Source: Halobacteriales archaeon QS_9_70_65 (GTDB lineage: Archaea; Halobacteriota; Halobacteria; Halobacteriales; Haloarculaceae). From it: 5,098 nucleotides of DNA. Location: positions 1 through 5,098 of the forward strand of contig PXSC01000162.1 in the NCBI GenBank assembly GCA_003023535.1. The letters run 5' to 3'. The notes below the pieces were generated by a model. That model made no database searches and was not told the origin of the DNA. It worked only from the letters and a program-made list of their open reading frames with translations. The first letter of the stretch is position 1. Every line of letters starts with the position of its first letter. Made by a program: the position numbers and the translations under genes. Positions 1 to 5,098 of this stretch are shown piece after piece.

Positions 1-968
1 GCGTGCTCGCGGAGGCGCTGGGCCTGGAGTTCACCCGGGTGCAGTTCACGCCCGACCTCCTGCCCTCGGACGTCACCGGCTCGACCATCTACGACGAGGC
101 GAGCGGCGAGTTCGAGTTCGCCGAGGGGCCCGTGTTCGCGAACCTCGTGCTCGCCGACGAGATCAACCGCGCGCCGCCGAAGACCCAGGCCGCGCTGCTG
201 GAGGCGATGGAGGAACGACAGGTCAGCGTCGACGGCACGACCCACCGGCTCCCCGAGCCCTTCGTCGTCATCGCGACGCAGAACCCCATCGAACAGGAGG
301 GCACCTTCCGGCTGCCGGAGGCCCAGCGGGACCGCTTCACGGTCAAGACGTCGTTCGGCTACCCCGACGTGGACGGCGAGATGGGGCTGCTCGAGCGCCG
401 GGCGAACCGTCGGCGGATGGCCCCGACCGTCGATTCCGTCGTCGATTCCGAGGCCGTCCGGTCGCTGCAGGCCCTCGCCGAGGACGTCGGCGTCGAGACC
501 GGCGTCCGGCGCTACATCGTCGACCTCGCGCGGGCCACGCGGGACGACGGCCGCACCGAGATCGGCGTCTCGCCCCGCGGCGTCCAGCGCGTGTTCGAGG
601 CGGCCCGCGCCCGGGCGGTCCTCGACGGCCGGGGCTACGTCACGCCCGGCGACGTGAAGGCGCTCGCCCGGTCGACCATGTCGCACCGGCTCGTGCTCAC
701 GACGGACGCGACGGTCGAGGGGGTCGAGCCCCGCGAGGTCGTCGAGACGGCGCTGTCCGCGGTCGACGTGCCCGCGGTGTCGCCGGCCGCCGGCGAGGCG
801 TCGGCCCCGGCGGAATCGCCGCTGGACGACACCTCGATGGAGCCACCGCCGGACGATACCCCGATGGGGTCACCGGCGGACGACACCGCGACGGAATCGC
901 CGCCGGACGATACCCCGGCGGAGCGTCGTGGCCCCGAACACGAGGACGGTTCGCTCGACGGAGCGTGA
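1..968 (+). CDS. MoxR-family AAA+ ATPase, 3' portion (5' end outside window)
   Basis: About 321 residues of a MoxR-type AAA+ ATPase are visible. Family members act as ATP-driven chaperones that help mature or insert metal cofactors, often with vWA-domain partner proteins. Visible residues 13-26 (VQFTPDLLPSDVTG) match the MoxR signature that follows Walker A. Walker B is LVLADEINRAPP (48-59). Sensor 1 lies in the segment ATQNPIEQEGTFRLPEAQ (91-108, Asn94), followed by RDRF with the likely arginine finger. Sensor 2 is in GVSPRG (Arg192). Walker A is missing because the window starts inside the gene, so the GTG at base 3 is an internal Val codon and not the start. From about residue 260 the protein leaves the ATPase fold and ends in a Pro/Asp/Thr-rich repeat tail, probably disordered. 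The motifs fit MoxR better than CobS or the ChlI chelatase subunits. The next gene downstream is convergent, so any vWA or DUF58 partner would have to lie to the left. The biological target is unknown. Confidence 0.93.
   Translation, partial: VLAEALGLEFTRVQFTPDLLPSDVTGSTIYDEASGEFEFAEGPVFANLVLADEINRAPPKTQAALLEAMEERQVSVDGTTHRLPEPFVVIATQNPIEQEGTFRLPEAQRDRFTVKTSFGYPDVDGEMGLLERRANRRRMAPTVDSVVDSEAVRSLQALAEDVGVETGVRRYIVDLARATRDDGRTEIGVSPRGVQRVFEAARARAVLDGRGYVTPGDVKALARSTMSHRLVLTTDATVEGVEPREVVETALSAVDVPAVSPAAGEASAPAESPLDDTSMEPPPDDTPMGSPADDTATESPPDDTPAERRGPEHEDGSLDGA
813..920 (+). repeat. Four 27-bp in-frame tandem repeats in the MoxR tail
   Basis: Four consecutive 27-bp units (813-839, 840-866, 867-893, 894-920) encode nine-residue repeats: ESPLDDTSM, EPPPDDTPM, GSPADDTAT and ESPPDDTPA. 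The DDT core is invariant and the flanks are Pro- and Ser-rich. Units 2 and 4 are the most alike at DNA level, which suggests expansion by slippage or unequal crossing-over. The repeat stays in frame and encodes an acidic, probably unstructured tail after the ATPase domain. Confidence 0.9.
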
Positions 969-1108
969 CTGCTCGGCTCGAGACCGGCGGGCGAACACGA
1001 CGCTGGCCGTCGACTCGCACCAGTCGCCGAGAAGCGGGGTTGGTCCCGGGCGTGGACCGTCTCCGACGCCTCGGGGGTCGGGGTCGGGGTCGAGGGGTCC
1101 CCGAACGA
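969..1108. other. Convergent intergenic gap with no gene
   Basis: This 140-bp stretch separates the stop of the MoxR gene from the stop of cbiE on the opposite strand. I find no convincing coding sequence in it. It has no T-rich run on either strand of the kind that ends archaeal transcripts. It does hold a small possible hairpin: GGCGT at 1049-1053 pairs with ACGCC at 1066-1070, with GGA at 1054-1056 pairing with TCC at 1062-1064 inside. A G-rich tract follows at 1073-1097. Transcripts from the two sides may therefore overlap here. Confidence 0.7.
1073..1097 (+). repeat. G-rich GGGGTC repeat, potential G-quadruplex
   Basis: Four G-runs sit within 25 bases of the + strand: G5 at 1073-1077, then G4 at 1080-1083, 1086-1089 and 1094-1097. 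The loops are TC, TC and TCGA. The first part is a perfect threefold tandem repeat of GGGGTC (1074-1091). The spacing meets the usual consensus for an intramolecular four-tetrad G-quadruplex. Whether it folds, and whether it acts in transcription ending between the convergent genes, is inference. Confidence 0.6.
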
Positions 1109-1855
1109 CTACCGCCGCACCGCCAGCACCGACAGGTCCGAGAAGTCGGTCCCGTCCTTCGAGTCGACGTCCGCGGCGAGGTCCGACAGCGACGTCCGCG
1201 TCACCGACTCGTCGTCGTGGGTCAGCCGCTCGAACACCAGCGTCTCGCAGTCGGGCGCACCCGCCGCGCGCAGGCGACGTGCGATCCGCTCGGGCATCCA
1301 GTCGTAGGGCCGCGGCAGGACGAGCAGGTGACGCTCGCCGACGTCCCGCTCCAGGCGCCGGAGGTCCGCCTCGATCGGCCCTCGCTTGTGCAGCGTGACG
1401 AAGGTCGTCTCCTCCATCGGCGTCCGGGCGCGGCTCGCGGCGACCTGTAGCGACGAGATTCCCGGCACCACCTGCACGGGGGCGTCGACGGCCGCCTCGA
1501 CCTTCCCGAGGAACTGGTAGCCGGAGTGGTTGGCGTCGCCCATCACGACCGCCGTCCCGGTCGCGCCGTCGGCCACCCGGTCGGCGAACGCCGCGAGCGT
1601 CGTCGGCTCGTCGCGGTAGCCGCAGGTCAGCGCCTCGCCCGCTATCTCCCCGCGGACGAAGTCGACGACCGTCTCGAAGCCGACCACCACGTCGGCCGCT
1701 CCGATCGCGCGGGCGCCGCGGCGGGTGAGATACGCCGGGTCGCCGGGCCCGATGCCGACCGCCCGGACCGGCTCGGCGTCGCCGGCCGGCTCCGGCTCGG
1801 GAGCCGCCGCCGCGACGGCTGCCGGCTCGTCGGGGAAGTCGACGGGGTCGGTCAC
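1109..1855 (-). CDS. cbiE: Cobalt-precorrin-7 (C5)-methyltransferase CbiE
   Basis: This 248-residue protein belongs to the tetrapyrrole (corrin/porphyrin) methylase family. CbiE transfers a methyl group from S-adenosylmethionine to C5 of cobalt-precorrin-7 in the cytoplasm. The N-terminal substrate loop VGIGPGDPAYLT is at 33-44, followed by ADVVVGF. The central motif is MGDANHSG (105-112), where most family members have a GDP triplet. VPGISSLQVAASR (130-142) is a typical CbiE signature, and FVTLHKRGP lies further on. Residues 1-31 form an Ala/Pro/Glu-rich extension before the usual domain start. The GTG start at 1855 is the only plausible one: it overlaps the cbiC stop as GTGA, has a GGAGGG Shine-Dalgarno six bases upstream, and no other in-frame ATG or GTG occurs before the domain. 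The open frame continues upstream, but there it is only a shadow of cbiC. CbiE is a separate protein here, not fused to CbiT as in bacterial CobL. It is the last gene of the visible operon. Confidence 0.93.
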   Translation of the reverse strand: MTDPVDFPDEPAAVAAAAPEPEPAGDAEPVRAVGIGPGDPAYLTRRGARAIGAADVVVGFETVVDFVRGEIAGEALTCGYRDEPTTLAAFADRVADGATGTAVVMGDANHSGYQFLGKVEAAVDAPVQVVPGISSLQVAASRARTPMEETTFVTLHKRGPIEADLRRLERDVGERHLLVLPRPYDWMPERIARRLRAAGAPDCETLVFERLTHDDESVTRTSLSDLAADVDSKDGTDFSDLSVLAVRR

Positions 1856-2349
1856 CGGTCGCCCTCCGGCGCCGGCGGGGCCCCGCCGTCGGCCTCGCGG
1901 GTCGCGTCGCTCGCCGCTCGACGCTCCGGATCCAGCGACACCTCGCCGTCCCGGACGTCGCTGGCGACGTGGACGAGCTCGTTCGTCAGCCCCGCGGCGA
2001 GGCCGCTGCCGCCGCGGCGGCCGACGTTCGTGACGGCGGGGACGCCGTGGTCGGCACAGACCGCACGAAGCCGCTCGCGACTGTCGGCGGCCTTCACGAA
2101 GCCGACCGGCGTGGCGACGACGACGGCCGGGCGGGTGCCCTGCTCGATGCAGTCGGCCAGCGCCAGCGCCGCCGTCGGCGCGTTGCCGACGACCGCGACG
2201 GCGCCGTCGTAGACGCCGCGGCCGTCGAGCTCGAGCACCGACGCAGCGGTTCGCGTCATGCCGGTCTCGGCGGCCAGCTCCGCGCCGGCGCCGATGGCCT
2301 TCCGCACCTCGCAGTCGTGGCCCCGGCCCGTCACGCCCGCCTTCACCAT
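1852..2349 (-). CDS. CbiC C-terminal fragment (165 aa) of the broken cbiC
   Basis: The 3' reading frame begins with ATG at 2349, which overlaps the TGA of the N-terminal fragment as ATGGTGA. It carries the conserved CbiC core (GNAPTA at 55-60, TPVGFV, GRRGGSG) and ends in an acidic, low-complexity tail. No Shine-Dalgarno precedes the ATG, so translation would rely on re-initiation after the overlapping stop. The natural gene would read through this Met as an internal residue. The fragment lacks the N-terminal His motif. Confidence 0.55.
   Translation of the reverse strand: MVKAGVTGRGHDCEVRKAIGAGAELAAETGMTRTAASVLELDGRGVYDGAVAVVGNAPTAALALADCIEQGTRPAVVVATPVGFVKAADSRERLRAVCADHGVPAVTNVGRRGGSGLAAGLTNELVHVASDVRDGEVSLDPERRAASDATREADGGAPPAPEGDR
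1862..1867 (-). promoter_or_regulatory. Shine-Dalgarno site of cbiE
   Basis: On the minus strand GGAGGG lies six bases upstream of the GTG at 1855, inside the last codons of cbiC. It matches the archaeal anti-Shine-Dalgarno sequence and decides the cbiE start in a frame that stays open far upstream. Confidence 0.7.
1873..1888. repeat. 16-bp perfect GC palindrome upstream of cbiE
   Basis: CGGCGGGGCCCCGCCG is a perfect inverted repeat in the 3' tail of cbiC. It lies 17 bases upstream of the cbiE GTG and just ahead of its Shine-Dalgarno site. As RNA it could form a six-pair stem with a GGCC loop. In DNA this GC-rich a short palindrome can arise by chance, so a role in cbiE translation is only a possibility. 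Confidence 0.5.
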
Positions 2350-2561
2350 CTGAAGCGGACGAGATGCTGGAACTCGGGGTCGCCGGTGGCGTGGACCGCC
2401 TTCGCCCGGGCCCGGTCGGCCAGCGTCTCCTGGGGGACGAGCTCGTGGACGCGGTCCATGCTCGTCTCGGCGATCTCCATCGCCTCGGCGGTCGTCGCCC
2501 CGAGGTCGGCGTAGGCCTCCCCACCGTCGCCAGCGTCGCTCGCCTCCTCGTCAGTCGTCAT
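2343..2561 (-). CDS. CbiC N-terminal fragment (72 aa) of the broken cbiC
   Basis: As it stands, the 5' reading frame of cbiC encodes 72 residues and stops at TGA 2345-2343 after an out-of-frame Arg-Trp. It starts with an acidic leader (about residues 1-15), then carries the CbiC N-terminal helix region and the motif with His57. A strong Shine-Dalgarno supports translation. On its own it lacks most of the fold, so activity is not expected. Confidence 0.55.
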   Translation of the reverse strand: MTTDEEASDAGDGGEAYADLGATTAEAMEIAETSMDRVHELVPQETLADRARAKAVHATGDPEFQHLVRFRW

Positions 2562-5098
2562 CGCTTGCCACCTCCTCCTGCTCGCGGCGAGGCCGCTCGC
2601 TCGTCCCGGAGCCCTCGCTCCGCTCGCGCTCCGTGGCCCGCCCCTCGAGGTCGCCGTCGACCCGGAGGTTGAGGTCCTGCAGCTGCTCCTCGACGTCGTC
2701 GTCGGCATCCCACAGCCCGCGGTCGATCGCCTCCAGCAGCGTGTCGGTGATCGACTCCAGCGCCCACGGGTTGACCTCCCGCATCCACGCCTGCCGGTCG
2801 GCGTCGAAGGCGTACCGCTCGGCCACCTCCGACCACAGCGTGTCGCTCACGACGCCGGTCGTGGCGTCCCAGCCGAGCGTCACGTCGACCGTTCCCGAGA
2901 GGTCGCCGGCGCCCTTGTAGCCGTGGTCCTCCATGGAGTCGAGCCACTCGGGGTTGAGCACGCGGGCCCGCATCGCCTTGCGGACCTTCTCCTCGTTGGT
3001 GTAGACGTCGACGTTGTCGGGGTCCGAGGAGTCGCCGACGTAGGAGGCCGGCTCCGACCCCGCCACCTCCGAGACGGCGGTGATGAAGCCGCCGTGGAAG
3101 GCGTACCAGTCCGAGGAGTCGAACTCGTCCTGCTCCATCGTGTCCTCGATCTTGACGGTCGCCTCGACGCTGCCGAGGCGGCGGCGGAAGGCGTCGTGGT
3201 TCTCGCTGACCCGGCCCCGGGAGCCCATCGCGTAGCCGCCCCACTGGACGTACACCGCCGCGAGGTCCGAGCGATCGTCCCAGTTGCCCTCGTCGACGGC
3301 CTTGTTCGTGCCGGCGCCGTAGCCGCCGGGCCGCGTGGTGAACACCCGCGGCATCGCGGCATCGCGGGCCGCCTCGGGGTCGAGGCCCTCGGCCTCGAGT
3401 TCTTCGGCCTCCTCCTCGACGTGTTTCTTCACGTAGTTCATCTCGTGGGGTTCCTCGAGGTCGACGACGGCCTCGACGGCGTCGTGGACGACGCCGGCGG
3501 CCTGCGGGAAGGCGTCCCGGAACAGCCCGGAGACGCGGGTCGTCGCGTCGACGCGCGGCCGGCCCAGCTCCTCCAGCGGGATGGCCTCGACGTCGTCGAC
3601 GCGGCCGGCGTCGGTCCAGATCGGCCGGACGCCCATCAGCGCCAGCACCTGGGCGATCGTCTCGCCGCGGGTCCGCACCGTCGGCGTCCCCCAGGCGACG
3701 ACACCGACCTCCTCGGGGTACTCGTCGTGGTCGTCGTGGTGCCGTTCGAGGGTATCGTCGGCCACCTCGCGGCCGACCTCCCAGGCCGACCGGGCCGGCA
3801 CCTTCCGGGGGTCCAGCGTGTAGAAGTTCCGCCCCGTCGGCAGCAGGTCGACGCCGCCGCGGGTCGGCGCGCCGCTGCCGCCCGGTGGGACGTAATCGCC
3901 GTCCAGCGCGTCGGCGGTCTGCGGAATCTCTCCCTCGGCCGCCAGGACGCGCGGAGCAGCCTCCTCGCAGATGTACGACAGCACGGCCCGGAGGTCGTCG
4001 TGGGCGCCGCCGGCGACGCGGGCGTCGCCGAGCGGCTCCAGATCGACGACCAGCAGATTCATCGTCGTGTCGTCGTCGGGGGCGGCCTCGGCCTCGGATT
4101 CGGGGAGGTCGAAGCCGTGGGCCGCCAGCGTCTCGACCAGCTCGACGCTCGTCTCGTGGACCGCGTCGGCGGCCGCCGCGTACGTCATCCCGAGCGTCTC
4201 GTCGTAGACGCCGGGCGTCTCGAGCATCGCCTCGTAGTCGACGCCAAGCACGCCCGCCACCGACTCCCGCAGCGACGGCGCGCCGGGATTCTCGAGCCGC
4301 GTCAGCGCGACCAGGTACTCGACGAGGTCGTCGCCGGCGGGCGGCTCGCCCATCGTGTGCAGCCCCTTCCGTATCTGCGTCGTCTTCACGTCCGTCAGGT
4401 AGGCGTGGACCCGCTCGACGAGTTCGTCGATGTCCACCTCATCGCCCTCGACGTCACCTTCGGCGAGCGTCGTGCCGGCCTCGTCGGGCCCGCGGACGTC
4501 GGCCCGTTCGTCTATCTCGCCGGCGATGCCCAGCTCGACGGCGAGGTCGAGTTCGTCGATCGTCTCCCGGAGGAGTCGCTCGACGGTCTCGCCGGCTTCG
4601 CCGCCGGCCTCGCGGTAGCGGTCGGCCAGCTCCTCCAACTCCGCCAGCTCGTCGTACGTACCGGCGGAGGCCATCGGCGGCGTGAGGTAGTCGACGACCG
4701 CCGCGTAGGAGCGGCGCTTCGCCTGGGTGCCCTCGCCGGGGTTGTTGACGATGTAGGGGTAGACGTTCGGCAGGTCGGCCACGAGGGCGTCCGGCGCGGA
4801 CTCGGCGTCGAGGCCGACGGTCTTGCCCGGCAGCCACTCGAGGGAGCCGTGGGTGCCGAGGTGGACGACCGCGTCGGCGTCGAACTCGTGTCGGAGCCAC
4901 CCGTAGAAGGCGAAGTAGTCGTGCGGCGGCTGGAGGTCGGAGTCGTGGTACACCTTCGAGGGGTCCATCCCGAAGCCGCGGGGCGGCTGGACCGTCACGA
5001 GCACGTTGCCGAACTCGACGCCCGGAATCGCGAACGGCCGGTCCGGCGGCTCGCCCCACTCCTCGACGACGTTCTCCCGGAAGCCGGAATCGGCGTCG
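2551..5098 (-). CDS. cobN: Cobaltochelatase large subunit CobN, C-terminal ~848 residues (5' end outside window)
   Basis: CobN is the large subunit of the ATP-dependent cobalt chelatase; it binds the corrinoid and works with AAA+/vWA partners (CobS/CobT, or ChlI/ChlD-like proteins). Visible residues in order: WGEPPD (14-19), GVEFGNVLVTVQPPRGFG (26-43), HLGTHGSLEWLPGK (79-92), IRKGLHTMGEPP (near 240), LPTGRNFYTLDP (near 420), VVAWGTPTVRTRGE (near 465), GRPRVDATTRVSGLFRD (near 510), FHGGFITAV (near 665), NPEWLDSMEDHGYKGAG (near 712) and NPWALESITDTLLEA (near 773). These are the conserved blocks of the CobN/BchH family. The GTG at 5004 is internal, because conserved CobN sequence continues in frame to the window edge. 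Full-length family members have roughly 1,200-1,300 residues, so about two thirds is present. The last ~45 residues are a low-complexity Glu/Arg/Ser/Asp tail. An acidic linker near residues 195-220 and a His/Asp cluster (HHDDHDE) near 452-458 are also seen. It is upstream in the operon with cbiC and overlaps it by 11 bases. Confidence 0.96.
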   Translation of the reverse strand, partial: DADSGFRENVVEEWGEPPDRPFAIPGVEFGNVLVTVQPPRGFGMDPSKVYHDSDLQPPHDYFAFYGWLRHEFDADAVVHLGTHGSLEWLPGKTVGLDAESAPDALVADLPNVYPYIVNNPGEGTQAKRRSYAAVVDYLTPPMASAGTYDELAELEELADRYREAGGEAGETVERLLRETIDELDLAVELGIAGEIDERADVRGPDEAGTTLAEGDVEGDEVDIDELVERVHAYLTDVKTTQIRKGLHTMGEPPAGDDLVEYLVALTRLENPGAPSLRESVAGVLGVDYEAMLETPGVYDETLGMTYAAAADAVHETSVELVETLAAHGFDLPESEAEAAPDDDTTMNLLVVDLEPLGDARVAGGAHDDLRAVLSYICEEAAPRVLAAEGEIPQTADALDGDYVPPGGSGAPTRGGVDLLPTGRNFYTLDPRKVPARSAWEVGREVADDTLERHHDDHDEYPEEVGVVAWGTPTVRTRGETIAQVLALMGVRPIWTDAGRVDDVEAIPLEELGRPRVDATTRVSGLFRDAFPQAAGVVHDAVEAVVDLEEPHEMNYVKKHVEEEAEELEAEGLDPEAARDAAMPRVFTTRPGGYGAGTNKAVDEGNWDDRSDLAAVYVQWGGYAMGSRGRVSENHDAFRRRLGSVEATVKIEDTMEQDEFDSSDWYAFHGGFITAVSEVAGSEPASYVGDSSDPDNVDVYTNEEKVRKAMRARVLNPEWLDSMEDHGYKGAGDLSGTVDVTLGWDATTGVVSDTLWSEVAERYAFDADRQAWMREVNPWALESITDTLLEAIDRGLWDADDDVEEQLQDLNLRVDGDLEGRATERERSEGSGTSERPRREQEEVASDDD
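2568..2578 (-). promoter_or_regulatory. Shine-Dalgarno site of cbiC
   Basis: The minus strand reads GGAGGAGGTGG, ending six bases before the ATG at 2561, within the last codons of cobN. GGAGGTG is an excellent match to the archaeal 16S 3' end. It fixes the cbiC start at the 11-base overlap with cobN and suggests cbiC is translated by internal initiation as well as coupling. Confidence 0.75.
2586..2622. repeat. Two small adjacent inverted repeats in the cobN 3' end
   Basis: GCGAG (2587-2591) pairs with CTCGC (2596-2600) around a four-base loop. CGGAGC (2607-2612) pairs with GCTCCG (2617-2622) around a four-base loop. They lie in the sequence coding for the low-complexity Glu/Arg/Ser tail of CobN, just upstream of the cbiC Shine-Dalgarno. 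They could form two short mRNA hairpins at the gene junction, but they may be a by-product of repeated GAGCG-type codon runs. Confidence 0.4.

Larger units (their letters stand above)
1852..2561 (-). pseudogene. cbiC: Cobalt-precorrin-8 methylmutase CbiC, disrupted by internal deletion and frameshift
   Basis: CbiC moves the C11 methyl group to C12, turning cobalt-precorrin-8 into cobyrinic acid; no cofactor is needed. The first 70 residues read in one frame (from ATG at 2561). They include DLGATTAEAMEIAETSMD and KAVHATGD, whose His57 matches the catalytic His of the CobH/CbiC family. The remainder reads in a second frame from 2349: MVKAGVTGRGHDC, VVGNAPTA, ATPVGFVKAAD and GRRGGSGLAAGLTNEL, all hallmark segments. 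Between HLVRF and MVKAG, family members have about 20-25 further residues, including a GAPI-D type strand. These are absent from every frame here. The lesion fits a deletion of 3n+1 bases. The gene overlaps the cobN end by 11 bases and cbiE by four (GTGA). Unless the deletion is a sequencing or assembly error, a normal CbiC cannot be made. No second cbiC is visible in the window. Identity is near certain; the cause of the break is not. Confidence 0.85.

Noticed and set aside
3..5. GTG as the start of the MoxR gene
   Set aside because: Starting here would omit Walker A. The sequence right after it matches the helix following the P-loop, so the gene is cut by the window edge.
1049..1070. Hairpin as an intrinsic terminator
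   Set aside because: The stem is short with a bulge and no T-run follows on either strand. Archaeal termination relies mainly on T-rich tracts, so this is not called a terminator.
928..1450. Plus-strand frames running from the MoxR end through the gap into cbiE
   Set aside because: They overlap two well-supported genes, are extremely Arg-rich and show no recognisable motif.
1109..2524. A single 471-residue minus-strand protein covering cbiE and a large upstream domain
   Set aside because: Only the part from 1855 down is CbiE. Upstream the frame is Arg/Pro/Gly-rich, resembles nothing, and overlaps the conserved CbiC frame, so it is a GC-driven shadow.
3885..4685. Long plus-strand open frame opposite cobN (Arg/Pro/Ser-rich)
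   Set aside because: It is the antisense shadow of conserved CobN codons, with a composition unlike haloarchaeal proteins. The same applies to the other plus-strand frames over 1500-2700.
5002..5004. GTG as the start codon of cobN
   Set aside because: Codons upstream to the window edge remain in frame and encode typical CobN sequence (WGEPPD, then GVEFGN), so the gene continues beyond the window.
1..5098. tRNA, rRNA, CRISPR array, insertion sequence or corrinoid riboswitch
   Set aside because: I saw no cloverleaf, regularly spaced repeats, transposase or terminal inverted repeats. The upstream region of the B12 operon, where a regulatory element might lie, is outside the window.

Overview
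The window is very GC-rich, and its predicted proteins are strongly acidic, with many Asp, Glu, Ala and Val and few Lys. Both points, together with the gene content, indicate a halophilic archaeon (class Halobacteria). I assign no genus. Nearly all of the window is coding. Apart from the cut window edges, the only intergenic space is a gap of about 140 bp between two convergent genes.

Left part (1-968, + strand): the 3' part of a MoxR-family AAA+ ATPase gene. Its beginning, including Walker A, lies to the left of the window. It ends in a Pro/Asp-rich tail built from four 27-bp tandem repeats. The gap (969-1108) contains no gene. It holds a G-rich tract with four G-runs on the + strand, a possible quadruplex, and no T-rich archaeal terminator for either gene.

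Right part (1109-5098, - strand): a tightly packed cobalamin (B12) operon, transcribed right to left as cobN -> cbiC -> cbiE. cobN, the large cobaltochelatase subunit, is cut by the right edge of the window. cbiC (cobalt-precorrin-8 methylmutase) starts inside the last codons of cobN behind a strong Shine-Dalgarno sequence. cbiE (cobalt-precorrin-7 C5-methyltransferase) starts at a GTGA overlap with the end of cbiC. The three enzymes act on the corrin ring: CbiE methylates C5, CbiC moves a methyl group from C11 to C12, and CobN inserts cobalt with ATP and AAA+ partner subunits. Carrying CobN beside early-cobalt (Cbi-type) ring enzymes is a mixed pathway pattern.

The main anomaly is cbiC. Its N-terminal part, with the catalytic-type His, and its C-terminal part lie in different frames, and roughly 20-25 residues of the conserved core appear to be missing at the junction. 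This looks like an internal deletion of 3n+1 bases, either real or an assembly error. The two halves overlap as ATGGTGA. I see no clearly new biological system. The broken cbiC, an altered GDP motif in CbiE, the G-rich tract, and the palindromes around the operon junctions are the points worth a second look.
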